A stretch of 64,000 nt of DNA from Rhodanobacter sp. C01 (GTDB lineage Bacteria; Pseudomonadota; Gammaproteobacteria; Xanthomonadales; Rhodanobacteraceae). Numbering within the stretch: position 1 is the first letter of the stretch; each line of letters opens with the position of its first letter. Positions 49,966 through 58,549 of this stretch are shown in pieces. Where the stretch lies: the NCBI RefSeq assembly GCF_002001045.1, contig NZ_MUNR01000012.1:124001-188000 (forward strand), written 5' to 3'. The notes beneath the pieces are model-generated. The model worked only from the letters and a program-made list of their open reading frames with translations, had not been told where the DNA came from and ran no database searches. Position numbers and translations under genes: made by a program.

Positions 49966-50577
49966 ATGCCCATGCCACGCTGGCTTATCGCTGCTGCCGT
50001 CACTTGCGTCGCCGCTGCAGGTTGTAGCGAAGCACCGGACGGAAAGACGGCACAAATCGCACGCCAGCCGCAACAGGCTGACCCGACGAATCCACTGATC
50101 ACCGCTGGCCATCTCGCCGGCGTCGAGGTCGCAGGCCTGAGCGGCGATCAACGCGCCATGCAGGGCCACATCGAAGCGATGCACAAGGACATGATGCGTT
50201 CCATGCATCTGGCTGACCCGTCGCGCCGCATCGACCACGAAGCCGCCAGCGCCGCCGTGCGTCCGCTGCAAGGCGTGCAATCCGTCGTGTGGATCGACAA
50301 CGCCAACCTGTTGGTGATGGTCGGCGGCGGCCAGTACCGCAGCATGGCCACCATCGACAACGTCTGCCTCGCGCTGGAACCGCTGGGCGACACGCTGAGC
50401 GTGGTCGTCAACGTGCAGGACGTGATGGCGACGACGTCGGAAGGCGCGGATACGTTGTCGCGGAATTGCCAGCTCGGGGCAGGGGAACGGGCGATGTTTC
50501 AGCAGAAGCGGCAGGTGGATGCGCTGGATCCGGAGGTGAGGCGGGTGTTTCGGGCGCAGCAGGGAGTGGGTAAATAA
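49966..50577 (+). CDS. Putative lipoprotein
   Basis: The 203-residue protein has a lipoprotein signal (PRWLIAAAVTCVAAAGC, lipobox AAGC). The mature part has a helical segment (MQGHIEAMHKDMMRSMHL) and a C-terminal part that may fold as a small alpha/beta domain (VVWIDNANLLVMVGGGQYRS, LSVVVNVQDVMA). It is not recognised. ATG 49966 or 49972 are both possible. It lies 45 bp upstream of the OLD-family gene, but base composition differs, so they may have separate origins. Confidence 0.75.
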   Translation: MPMPRWLIAAAVTCVAAAGCSEAPDGKTAQIARQPQQADPTNPLITAGHLAGVEVAGLSGDQRAMQGHIEAMHKDMMRSMHLADPSRRIDHEAASAAVRPLQGVQSVVWIDNANLLVMVGGGQYRSMATIDNVCLALEPLGDTLSVVVNVQDVMATTSEGADTLSRNCQLGAGERAMFQQKRQVDALDPEVRRVFRAQQGVGK

Positions 50578-50622
50578 ACCTTACATTTTTTTGTTTTGGC
50601 TCTGTTTTGAAAGGAAGCAAAC

Positions 50623-52236
50623 ATGCGCATTTCGAAAGTCACTATCTACAACTTCCGCTCCATCGAACACGCAGAGATTATCCCGACTGAGTTCAACGTT
50701 TTCGCTGGCCAGAATAACCATGGAAAGACCAATTTCTTCGAAGCCATCGAGTGGTTTTACAACGCAGTTGGTGACCTCACCCAGATTGCTTTCAGGCGCA
50801 ATCGGGAAAACGAGGTTTCCGTCGAAATCGAATATATCGGCATTCAGGCAGGTATCGAGGCAGTCAAAAACGAAGGAACCAGAGAGAAGTTTCGCAAGTT
50901 CGCAGACGGCAAGGACGTCATCAGGGTGATTCGCCGAAGCTCCGATCCTTCAAAACGTGCTCTGTGGGATGAGGGCAAGGGGGAGTGGACGGCTAAGAAT
51001 TTTGCAGGCTTCGACAAGGCCTTCAACGACTGCCTTCCTCGTTTGCAGTATGTGGCTACTAGGACCCGCTTAGCCGAGATTTCCAAGTATGGGAAGAAGA
51101 CACCGATCGGTGAGATGCTCTCGGGTGTACTCACGGCGATATTGGAAACGAGCAAGCAATACATCGAGTTCCGCGACAAGTTCGATGAGTTATTCACAAG
51201 CGAAACGTCAGAAGTTAAAACTGGACTGGACTTTCTTGCCGGTAAGGTCCGCATTCACTTGGAGCAGCAGTTTCCGGAATGCACGAAAATCGAGTTCGGT
51301 GTGACAGCTCCGATCTTCGACGACTTGCTTAAAAGCTTCGAAACATCTGTAGATGATGGCATCGAGACACTTGCGGAGGAGAAGGGTGATGGGATGCAGC
51401 GTGCTCTCATGCTCGCCATCATCAAGACTTACTCCGATTATCGCCGTGAGAAAGACGAGTTGGGCAAGCGCTTCCTCTTCCTCATCGATGAAGCGGAGCT
51501 CCACCTCCATCCAACTGCGCAGCGTCAACTGAAAGAGGCACTCGCGCAGCTCGCGGATAACGGGGACCAAGTCTTCATCAATACGCACTCCTCAGTGCTA
51601 GTTGCAGACGATGCTCAAGGCCAGTCTTTATGGAAGGTGGTCAAGAGGGATGGCGCAACTGGCATTACATCGATTGGTGGCCAGGACAAACCCGAGCTGG
51701 TTTTCGAGCTGCTTGGCGGGTCACCTTCGGACCTCCTCTTTCCCAACAATTTCCTGATTGTTGAGGGAACCTGTGAGGATCATCTCATCAGCCTGCTGGT
51801 CAAACGGTTTTACTCAGATCGACCGTGGATCAAGATTATTCGGGCCAATGGAGATGATGGGCGTCAGCGGGAGTCTATGAATGCCATCAACGTGGCTTTC
51901 ACACCTCTGGTCCAGACGCCTATCTACAACGATCGACTGGTCGTCTTGTGTGACAAGCCCAACGCTCAAAGGCAGGCGGACTTCGAGAGGTTCTGCCAAG
52001 CCTACGGTGCCTTGCACGAAAGGGGGCACATCATCGTGGCGCCTCATGGTTCCTTGGAGCAGTGCTATCCAGACCCTTGGCGGAAGACTGCCGACGAAGC
52101 CAAACAAATGAAGTCCATCGAGAAGACCACGCTGGCCAAAGCTGTAGGCGCGAACATTACGAGTGAGCAATTCGAGCACGAGATGAGTCACGTTTTTGAG
52201 GCGCTGCAAAAGGCGTGGGGCAGCGCGCACAAGTAA
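50623..52236 (+). CDS. OLD-family ATP-dependent endonuclease (AAA ATPase plus TOPRIM)
   Basis: The 537-residue protein has an N-terminal SMC/RecF-like ATPase with Walker A GQNNHGKT at residues 29-36 and Walker B LFLIDEAELHLHP at about 287. The H-loop region follows (QVFINTHSSVLVAD). The C-terminal TOPRIM nuclease domain has the glutamate in LIVEGTCEDHLI near residue 380 and the Asp motif in VVLCDKPN near 440. This is the layout of class 1 OLD proteins, which act in phage defence. No helicase partner gene is present. The gene is visibly less GC-rich than its neighbours and uses different codons, suggesting horizontal gain. AAGGAAG precedes the ATG. Confidence 0.85.
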   Translation: MRISKVTIYNFRSIEHAEIIPTEFNVFAGQNNHGKTNFFEAIEWFYNAVGDLTQIAFRRNRENEVSVEIEYIGIQAGIEAVKNEGTREKFRKFADGKDVIRVIRRSSDPSKRALWDEGKGEWTAKNFAGFDKAFNDCLPRLQYVATRTRLAEISKYGKKTPIGEMLSGVLTAILETSKQYIEFRDKFDELFTSETSEVKTGLDFLAGKVRIHLEQQFPECTKIEFGVTAPIFDDLLKSFETSVDDGIETLAEEKGDGMQRALMLAIIKTYSDYRREKDELGKRFLFLIDEAELHLHPTAQRQLKEALAQLADNGDQVFINTHSSVLVADDAQGQSLWKVVKRDGATGITSIGGQDKPELVFELLGGSPSDLLFPNNFLIVEGTCEDHLISLLVKRFYSDRPWIKIIRANGDDGRQRESMNAINVAFTPLVQTPIYNDRLVVLCDKPNAQRQADFERFCQAYGALHERGHIIVAPHGSLEQCYPDPWRKTADEAKQMKSIEKTTLAKAVGANITSEQFEHEMSHVFEALQKAWGSAHK

Positions 52237-52270
52237 AGCGTATCAGCAAGTAAATAAGTCAGAGCCACAT

Positions 52271-52310
52271 ACAAGAACGGCGCCGTATTCCTACGGCGCC
52301 GTTCTTGTTT
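52271..52310. terminator. Strong hairpin terminator between the OLD gene and the thiolase
   Basis: A perfect 16-bp stem, 52272-52287 with 52292-52307 around the loop TTCC, is followed by TTT on plus. It lies between the convergent OLD and thiolase genes and can stop transcription from both sides. Confidence 0.85.
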
Positions 52311-52335
52311 CCAGTATTGGTAGCTGCGTGCGCGA

Positions 52336-53541
52336 TTACAACGCTTCGAAAATCCCCGCCGCGCCCATACCGGTGCCGATACACATCGTCACCATGCCGT
52401 ACTTCTGCTTCCTGCGACGCATGCCGTGCACCAGTGTGGCGATGCGCACCGCACCGGTGGCACCGAGCGGATGGCCAAGTGCAATGGCGCCGCCGAGCGG
52501 GTTGACCTTGCTCGGGTCGAGCTTGAGGTCGCCCATTACGGCGAGGGCCTGGGCGGCGAACGCTTCGTTGAGTTCGATCCAGTCCAGTTGATCCTGGGTG
52601 ATGCCGGTCTGCTTGAGCGCCTTGGGGATCGCTTCCTTCGGGCCGATGCCCATGATCTCCGGGCGCACGCCGGCGACGGAGAAGCCGACGAAACGGGCAA
52701 GCGGCTGGAGGTTGTATTCCTTGATCGCCTTTTCGCTGGCGAGCAGCACGGCGCCGGCGCCGTCGGACATCTGCGAGGAGTTGCCGGCGGTGACACTGCC
52801 ACCGAACTGCTGGTTGCGGAACACGGTCTTGAGCTTGCTCAGCACCTCCATCGTGGTGCCGGCGCGCGGGCCTTCGTCGGCGCCGATGCTGCGGCTGTCG
52901 GTGACGATGCCGCGGGTGGCGAGGTTGGGGTAATGGTCGTCCAGCGCGATCGGGCTGATCTCGTCGTTGAACTCGCCGGCGGCCTGGGCGGCCAGTGCGC
53001 GGCGGTGGCTTTCCACCGCGAACGCGTCCTGCTGCTCGCGGCTGACCTTCCACTGCTTGGCCACGTTCTCGGCGGTGATGCCCATGCCGTAGGCGATGCC
53101 GATGTGTTCGTTGCTGAAGATCGCGGGGTTCATCGCGATCTTGTGGCCCATCATCGGCACCATGCTCATGCTCTCGGTGCCGCCGGCGAGCATCAGGTCA
53201 TCCTCGCCGAGACGGATGCGGTCGGCGGCCATCGCCACCGCCTGCAGGCCGGACGAGCAGAAGCGGTTGATGGTGACGCCGGGCACGGTGTCGGGCAGGC
53301 CGGCCAGCAGCACGCCGATGCGCGCCACGTTCATGCCTTGCTCGGCCTCGGGCATGGCGCAGCCGATGATGGCGTCGCCGATGCGGTGCGGGTCGATGCC
53401 GGGGTATTGCGCCATCACGCTGCGGATCACGTGGGCGAGCATGTCGTCGGGACGGGTGTTGCGGAACACGCCGCGCGGCGCCTTGCCGACCGGGGTGCGG
53501 GTGGCGGCGACAATGTAGGCGTCTTGCACTTGCTTGGTCAT
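52336..53541 (-). CDS. Acetyl-CoA C-acyltransferase (thiolase, FadA/FadI type)
   Basis: The 401-residue thiolase performs the last step of beta-oxidation, cleaving 3-ketoacyl-CoA. Active Cys95 is in TINRFCSSGLQAVA, the conserved His in GGAIALGHPLGATGA and the second Cys in MVTMCIGTGMGAAG. The order psrA-fadN-thiolase on one strand suggests one operon. The FadN-type gene ends 102 bp upstream, and that gap contains an unusual purine/pyrimidine-rich hairpin. Confidence 0.95.
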   Translation of the reverse strand: MTKQVQDAYIVAATRTPVGKAPRGVFRNTRPDDMLAHVIRSVMAQYPGIDPHRIGDAIIGCAMPEAEQGMNVARIGVLLAGLPDTVPGVTINRFCSSGLQAVAMAADRIRLGEDDLMLAGGTESMSMVPMMGHKIAMNPAIFSNEHIGIAYGMGITAENVAKQWKVSREQQDAFAVESHRRALAAQAAGEFNDEISPIALDDHYPNLATRGIVTDSRSIGADEGPRAGTTMEVLSKLKTVFRNQQFGGSVTAGNSSQMSDGAGAVLLASEKAIKEYNLQPLARFVGFSVAGVRPEIMGIGPKEAIPKALKQTGITQDQLDWIELNEAFAAQALAVMGDLKLDPSKVNPLGGAIALGHPLGATGAVRIATLVHGMRRRKQKYGMVTMCIGTGMGAAGIFEAL

Positions 53542-53551
53542 GGTGGAACTC

Positions 53552-53640
53552 CAAAAGCGAGAAGAGAGTGGAGAAGAGTGAGAAGTGAGAGAAAGCGTGA
53601 ACTTTCACTCTCACTCCTCACTTCTGCGCGCGAGGCGCGC
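53552..53640 (-). repeat. Purine/pyrimidine-rich hairpin in the fadN-thiolase gap
   Basis: AGAAGTGAG at 53581-53589 pairs with CTCACTTCT at 53617-53625. The inner part forms a further imperfect stem, and GCGCGC repeats lie nearer the fadN stop. On the mRNA strand a pyrimidine-rich tract of about 45 nt follows and leads to the thiolase ribosome binding site (GGAG). This may be an intercistronic processing or translation-control element. Confidence 0.5.
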
Positions 53641-53643
53641 TCA

Positions 53644-56031
53644 CTAGTTCCTCAATGGTTTGCCGGTGGTCATGGTGTGGGCGATGCGGGCTTGGGTTTT
53701 CTCGGTCTGCGCCAGTTCCACGAAATGCTTGCGCTCCAGCGCCAGCAGCCATTCCTCGTCGACCGTCGAGCCACGCTCGATCACGCCACCGCACAAGGTG
53801 TCGGCGATGCGCGTGGCGATGTCGACGTCGTGCTCGGAGGCGAAATAGCCGGCCTGCAGGTTGGCCAGCGAGGCCTTGAACGTGGCGGTGCCGACATCAC
53901 CGGCGACCGGAATCGCACGGGCCGGCAGCGGCGGACGGTAGCCGCTCTCGGCCAATGCGTTCGCCACCTGCTTGGCCACATAGAGCAGCTCGTAGGCGTT
54001 GAACACCACCACGTCACTGTCGCGCAGCAGGCCCAGGTTCTTCGCTTCGAACGCGCTGGCGGACACCTTGGCCATCGCCACGGTCTCGAACACCTTCTTC
54101 AGTTCCTCGAACGGGTCGCCCGGGTTCGCCTTGGCGGCGCGCACGGCCAGTTCGTGCAGACCGCCACCGGCCGGCAGCAGGCCGACGCCGGCCTCGACTA
54201 GGCCGATATAGCTTTCCAGTGCTGCCACAGTGCGTGCCGAATGCATCTGGAACTCGCAGCCGCCGCCGAACGCCATGCCGCGCACGGCGGACACCACCGG
54301 CACCAGCGAGTACTTGATCGCCATGCTGGTGCGCTGGAAGTTCTCCACCATCTTCTCGAAGTCGGCGATCTTGCCTTCCTTGAGCAGGCCAAGCGCACCC
54401 TTGAGATCGGCGCCGGCGGAGAACGGCTCGCCGGTCTGCCAGATCACCACGGCCTTGAGCTTCTCTTCGGCCAGCTTGATCGCGTGCTGCACGCCGTCGA
54501 GCACGAAGTCGTTGACCGTGTTCATCTTGGTCTTGAACGAGAGGATGCCAACGCCATCGTTGCCCAGCGTCCACAGGCGCACGCCCTCGTTCTCCCACAC
54601 CGTGGTGCCCTGGTCGAACTTCTCGCCGAGCAACGGATCGGGGAACAGCTGGCGCTTGTACACCGGATGCTGCGAACGCGGCTTGTCGGCATTGGCGCTG
54701 GCCGAGTACGAACCGTCCTTGCCATGGACGCCTTTACGGCCATCGGTAACCCATGCCGGCAGTGGCGCCTTGCTCATCGCCTTGCCAGCGGCGATGTCTT
54801 CATTGATCCAGCCGGCGATCTGCTGCCAGCCGGCGGCCTGCCAGGTCTCGAACGGACCGAGCTTCCAGCCGTAGCCCCAGCGGATCGCGAAATCCACGTC
54901 GCGCGCGGTGTCGGCAATGTCGGCCAGGTGGTAGGCGGTGTAGTGGAACAAGTCGCGGAAGCTGGCCCACAGGAACTGGGCCTGCGGATCGCTCGACGCG
55001 CGCAGCTTGCCGAACTTCTCGGCCGGGTCCTTGATCGCGAGGATCGCGGCGACTTCGTCGGACGGTTTCTGCTCGGAGACGCGGTAATCCTGCTTGGCGA
55101 CATCCAGCACCACGATGTCCTTGCCGGCTTTCTTGTAGAAGCCACCGCCGGTCTTCTGGCCGAGCGCGCCCTTGTCGATCAGGCCCTGCAACCAGGCCGG
55201 CGCCTTGAAGTACTGGTGCCACGGGTCGTCCGGCAGGGTGTCGGCCATGGTCTTGATCACGTGCGCCATGGTGTCCAGCCCGACCACGTCGGCGGTGCGG
55301 TAGGTGGCGCTCTTCGGACGGCCCAGCGCCGGACCGGTCAGCGCGTCGACGGTGTCGAAGCCGAGCTTGAACTGGTCGGTGTGGTACATCGCCGACAGCA
55401 TCGAGAACACGCCGATGCGGTTGCCGATGAAGTTCGGGGTGTCCTTGGCGATCACCACGCCCTTGCCGACGGTGGTGACGAGGAAGGCTTCGAGGCCTTC
55501 GATCACGGCCGGATCGGTGAGTTTGGTCGGGATCAGCTCGACCAGGTGCATGTAGCGCGGCGGGTTGAAGAAATGCACGCCGGTGAAGCGGTGGCGCATT
55601 TCTTCCGGCAGCGCCTCGGCGAGACCGTTGATCGACAGGCCCGAGGTATTGGAGGCAAGGATCGCGGTCTTTGACAGATGCGGGGCGATCTTCTTGTACA
55701 GGTCCAGCTTCCAGTCCATCCGTTCGGCGATCGCCTCGATCACCAGGTCGACGTCCTTCAGATGAGCCATGTCCTCGTCGTAGTTCGCCGGGATGATCGC
55801 AGCGGCGAGGTTCTTGTCGGCCAGCGGCGCCGGGGAAAGTTTGAGGAGATTCGCGATGGCCTTGAGCGCGATACCGCTCTTCGGGCCGTCCTTCGCGGGC
55901 AGGTCGAACAGCACGGTTTCAACGCCGGCGTTGGTCAGGTGCGCGGCGATCTGCGCGCCCATGACGCCAGCGCCCAGCACGGCAGCCTTGCGGATGCGTA
56001 GCGCTGATTTGGTTGAGGATGCAGCGGTCAT
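53644..56031 (-). CDS. FadN-type 3-hydroxyacyl-CoA dehydrogenase/enoyl-CoA hydratase
   Basis: The 795-residue fusion has the dehydrogenase first and the crotonase domain last. The NAD motif VLGAGVMGAQIAAHLTNAG is near residue 20, then NTSGLSINGLAEALP, HFFNPPRYMHLVELIP and GNRIGVFSML. The hydratase part (about 470-700) has GEPFSAGADLKGAL, GMAFGGGCEFQMHSA and VGLLPAGGGLHEL. This order is that of B. subtilis FadN rather than E. coli FadB, where the hydratase comes first. It hydrates enoyl-CoA and oxidises 3-hydroxyacyl-CoA. ATG 56031 has AGAAG/GGAG before it. It is the second gene of the psrA-fadN-thiolase operon. Confidence 0.93.
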   Translation of the reverse strand: MTAASSTKSALRIRKAAVLGAGVMGAQIAAHLTNAGVETVLFDLPAKDGPKSGIALKAIANLLKLSPAPLADKNLAAAIIPANYDEDMAHLKDVDLVIEAIAERMDWKLDLYKKIAPHLSKTAILASNTSGLSINGLAEALPEEMRHRFTGVHFFNPPRYMHLVELIPTKLTDPAVIEGLEAFLVTTVGKGVVIAKDTPNFIGNRIGVFSMLSAMYHTDQFKLGFDTVDALTGPALGRPKSATYRTADVVGLDTMAHVIKTMADTLPDDPWHQYFKAPAWLQGLIDKGALGQKTGGGFYKKAGKDIVVLDVAKQDYRVSEQKPSDEVAAILAIKDPAEKFGKLRASSDPQAQFLWASFRDLFHYTAYHLADIADTARDVDFAIRWGYGWKLGPFETWQAAGWQQIAGWINEDIAAGKAMSKAPLPAWVTDGRKGVHGKDGSYSASANADKPRSQHPVYKRQLFPDPLLGEKFDQGTTVWENEGVRLWTLGNDGVGILSFKTKMNTVNDFVLDGVQHAIKLAEEKLKAVVIWQTGEPFSAGADLKGALGLLKEGKIADFEKMVENFQRTSMAIKYSLVPVVSAVRGMAFGGGCEFQMHSARTVAALESYIGLVEAGVGLLPAGGGLHELAVRAAKANPGDPFEELKKVFETVAMAKVSASAFEAKNLGLLRDSDVVVFNAYELLYVAKQVANALAESGYRPPLPARAIPVAGDVGTATFKASLANLQAGYFASEHDVDIATRIADTLCGGVIERGSTVDEEWLLALERKHFVELAQTEKTQARIAHTMTTGKPLRN

Positions 56032-56108
56032 TGGCTTCTCCGGAGGTACGAACACAAAACTTTGGATGGAATGGAACAGCACGGCCGTTGCCGGCCGGTG
56101 ACACGAAA

Positions 56109-56735
56109 CTAGGGGTGGCTCAGGCCGGCGAGGCTGAAGCGGATCAGGTGCTGGGCGGTCTGCTCACGGTGCACCTGCTCGCTGACGTCGTGTTTGCGCT
56201 GGATCATGCCGAAGCCGGACATGGCGTGGGTCAGCGCGCCGGTGACCAGATCGATCCGCCAATACAGCTCGGATTTGCTCAGTTGCGGCAGCAGGCGGGC
56301 GAATTCAGCGGTGAACTGGCGCATTACATGGCCATAGTGCTCGGACAGGAACTGGCGCAGGGTGTCGTCGTGCTCGGCGAAGGCGCGTGCCAGCACGCGC
56401 ATGAACAGGGAGCCGTTGTCCTCGTGCGACAGGTCCAGCGCCGGGCGGATATAGGCCGCCAGCACGTCTTCCAGGGTGGTATTGGGGAGACCGGCAATCT
56501 TTGCCAGGGCCTCCAGCCGACGGGCGTTCAGCGCGTCCAGGCGGCGCCGGAACACCTCCTCGACCAGTTTTTCCTTGGAACCGAAGTGGTAGTTGACGGC
56601 TGCCAGGTTGACCCCGGCGGCGGCAGTCAGCTGGCGCAATGACGCACCGTCGAAGCCGCGCTGGGCGAACAGGACCTCGGCGGCGCCGAGTATCCGATCC
56701 TTGGTCGAGCCGGAACTGTTCACGGGCAGGGTCAT
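56109..56735 (-). CDS. psrA: PsrA-like TetR-family fatty-acid regulator
   Basis: The 208-residue repressor has a TetR helix-turn-helix (AAEVLFAQRGFDGASLRQLT, AGVNLAAVNYHFGSKEKLV) identical in its core to PsrA of Pseudomonas, and a ligand domain with FMRVLARAFAEHDDTLRQF and LYWRIDLVTGALTHAMSG, also PsrA-like. PsrA represses beta-oxidation genes and is released by long-chain acyl ligands. ATG 56735 is used; TTG at 56759 would overlap the operator. Two perfect operators lie upstream, so it probably represses itself together with fadN and the thiolase. The gene symbol is by similarity. Confidence 0.85.
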   Translation of the reverse strand: MTLPVNSSGSTKDRILGAAEVLFAQRGFDGASLRQLTAAAGVNLAAVNYHFGSKEKLVEEVFRRRLDALNARRLEALAKIAGLPNTTLEDVLAAYIRPALDLSHEDNGSLFMRVLARAFAEHDDTLRQFLSEHYGHVMRQFTAEFARLLPQLSKSELYWRIDLVTGALTHAMSGFGMIQRKHDVSEQVHREQTAQHLIRFSLAGLSHP

Positions 56736-56756
56736 GCGTCGGCCATCAGGCTGGTT

Positions 56757-56811
56757 CAAACGATCGTTTGAGCATACGCGGAGAGCTCGACGGCCGTCAA
56801 ACGATCGTTTG
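56757..56811. promoter_or_regulatory. Two PsrA-like palindromic operators
   Basis: The 14-bp palindrome CAAACGATCGTTTG occurs at 56757-56770 and again at 56798-56811, with centres 41 bp apart (about four helical turns). It matches the PsrA consensus (G/C)AAAC-N2-4-GTTT(G/C). It lies upstream of the psrA-like gene, and the divergent ndk starts 149 bp beyond the second site. Confidence 0.85.
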
Positions 56812-56861
56812 TTGCAAACGGCAGGTTATTTCCGTATGAGTTAGAATCTGTCAAACTTTCG

Positions 56862-56897
56862 TGAGCTAAATCCGTAATCCTTGTCAGGTTTAGCTCA
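56862..56897. repeat. Inverted repeat in the ndk upstream region
   Basis: TGAGCTAAA at 56862-56870 and TTTAGCTCA at 56889-56897 are perfect 9-bp arms around an 18-bp spacer. It may be an operator or an mRNA hairpin before ndk. Confidence 0.5.
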
Positions 56898-56959
56898 TCT
56901 GCCGGCCGGGGGCTGGCACGATCCCTTTCCCTAAATCCGTTTTCCCGGAGCAGACCCGT

Positions 56960-57385
56960 ATGGCGCTGGAGCGCACCCTTTCCATCATCAAGCCCGACGC
57001 CGTTGCCAAGAACGTCATCGGTGAAATCTACGCCCGCTTCGAGAAGGCTGGCCTGAAGGTCATCGCTGCCAAGATGAAGCAGCTGTCGCGCAAGGAAGCC
57101 GAAGGCTTCTACGCGGTGCATCGCGAGCGTCCGTTCTTCAACGCGCTGGTCGAGTTCATGATCTCCGGCCCGGTGATGATCTCGGCACTGGAAGGCGAGA
57201 ACGCCGTGCTCGCGCATCGTGACCTGATGGGCGCCACCAATCCGAAGGAAGCCGCGCCGGGCACGATCCGCGCCGACTTCGCCGATTCCATCGACGCCAA
57301 TGCCGTACATGGCTCCGATGCGATCGAGACCGCCAAGGTGGAGATTGCGTATTTCTTCGCCGCGACGGACGTGCTGTCGCGCTGA
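56960..57385 (+). CDS. ndk: Nucleoside diphosphate kinase
   Basis: Ndk balances NTP pools through a phosphohistidine intermediate. The 141-residue protein has the active-site H117 in NAVHGSDA and the binding residues in [12 protein letters not shown] and [14 protein letters not shown] 56960 is preceded by CCGGAG. The ndk-rlmN-pilF order is conserved in gammaproteobacteria. Confidence 0.97.
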   Translation: MALERTLSIIKPDAVAKNVIGEIYARFEKAGLKVIAAKMKQLSRKEAEGFYAVHRERPFFNALVEFMISGPVMISALEGENAVLAHRDLMGATNPKEAAPGTIRADFADSIDANAVHGSDAIETAKVEIAYFFAATDVLSR

Positions 57386-57415
57386 GCGATTCAAACAAGT
57401 TGTGAGGCAAAAGTT

Positions 57416-58549
57416 GTGAACCAGGTTGTTGTGAATCCACCTGCAAAGGTCAATCTGCTCGACTTCGATCGCCAGGGCCTGCGTGATTTCTTCACGCAGA
57501 TCGGCGAGAAGCCGTATCGCGCCGAGCAGGTGATGAAGTGGATCTACCACGCCCTGGAAGACGACTTCGAGAACATGACCGACGTGGGCAAGGCGCTGCG
57601 CGCCAAGCTCACCGAGGTCTGCTACATCGGCCGGCCCAACACGCTGCTGGACAAGGCCGCCAACGACGGTACGCACAAGTGGCTGCTGGGCATGGACCAG
57701 GGCAACGCGGTCGAGACCGTGTACATCCCCGAGCCGACCCGCGGCACCTTGTGCGTTTCCTCGCAGATCGGTTGCGCGCTGAACTGCCAGTTCTGTTCGA
57801 CCGGCGCGCAGGGCTTCAACCGCAACCTGTCCACTGCCGAGATCATCGGACAGGTGTGGGTGGCGGCGAAGTACCTGGGCAACGTCACCCACCAGAACCG
57901 TCGCATCACCAATGTGGTGATGATGGGCATGGGCGAACCACTGGCCAACTTCGACAACGTAGTCAAGGCGATGCGTCTGATGCGAGACGACCTCGGGTTC
58001 GGCCTGGCCGCCAAGCGCGTCACGCTCTCCACCGCGGGCATGGTGCCGCTGATCGACCAGCTGTCGGATGCGATCGACGTGTCGCTGGCAGTATCGCTGC
58101 ACGCGGCCAACGACGACCTGCGCACCGAGCTGGTACCGCTGAACAAGCGCTACCCGATCGCTGAATTGATCGCTGCCTGCCAGCGCTGGGTTGCGCGCAA
58201 GCCGCGCACCTCGATCACCTTCGAATACACCTTGATGAAGGGCGTCAACGACCAGCCCGAGCACACCCGCCAGCTGATCAAGCTGATGCGCAAGCTGCCG
58301 ACCTGCAAGGTCAACCTGATTCCGTTCAACCCATTCCCCGGCACCCGCTTCGAGCGTTCGAACGCGAACGATATTCGCGACTTTCAGACGCAGCTGCTCA
58401 ATGCCGGTGTGCTGACCATGTTGCGGCGTACCCGTGGTGACGATATCGATGCTGCCTGCGGCCAGCTGGCCGGGCAGGTGACCGATCGCACCCGCCGCAG
58501 TGCTGACATCCGCAAGCGCCAGGACGAAGGAACCATCCATGCGATTTGA
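57416..58549 (+). CDS. rlmN: 23S rRNA/tRNA (adenine-C2)-methyltransferase RlmN
   Basis: RlmN is a radical SAM enzyme that methylates A2503 of 23S rRNA and A37 of some tRNAs. The 377-residue product has the cluster motif CxxxCxxC in [16 protein letters not shown], the [12 protein letters not shown] motif and the C-terminal methyl-carrying Cys region ([11 protein letters not shown]). It starts at GTG 57416. It overlaps pilF by 11 bases. Confidence 0.96.
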   Translation: MNQVVVNPPAKVNLLDFDRQGLRDFFTQIGEKPYRAEQVMKWIYHALEDDFENMTDVGKALRAKLTEVCYIGRPNTLLDKAANDGTHKWLLGMDQGNAVETVYIPEPTRGTLCVSSQIGCALNCQFCSTGAQGFNRNLSTAEIIGQVWVAAKYLGNVTHQNRRITNVVMMGMGEPLANFDNVVKAMRLMRDDLGFGLAAKRVTLSTAGMVPLIDQLSDAIDVSLAVSLHAANDDLRTELVPLNKRYPIAELIAACQRWVARKPRTSITFEYTLMKGVNDQPEHTRQLIKLMRKLPTCKVNLIPFNPFPGTRFERSNANDIRDFQTQLLNAGVLTMLRRTRGDDIDAACGQLAGQVTDRTRRSADIRKRQDEGTIHAI

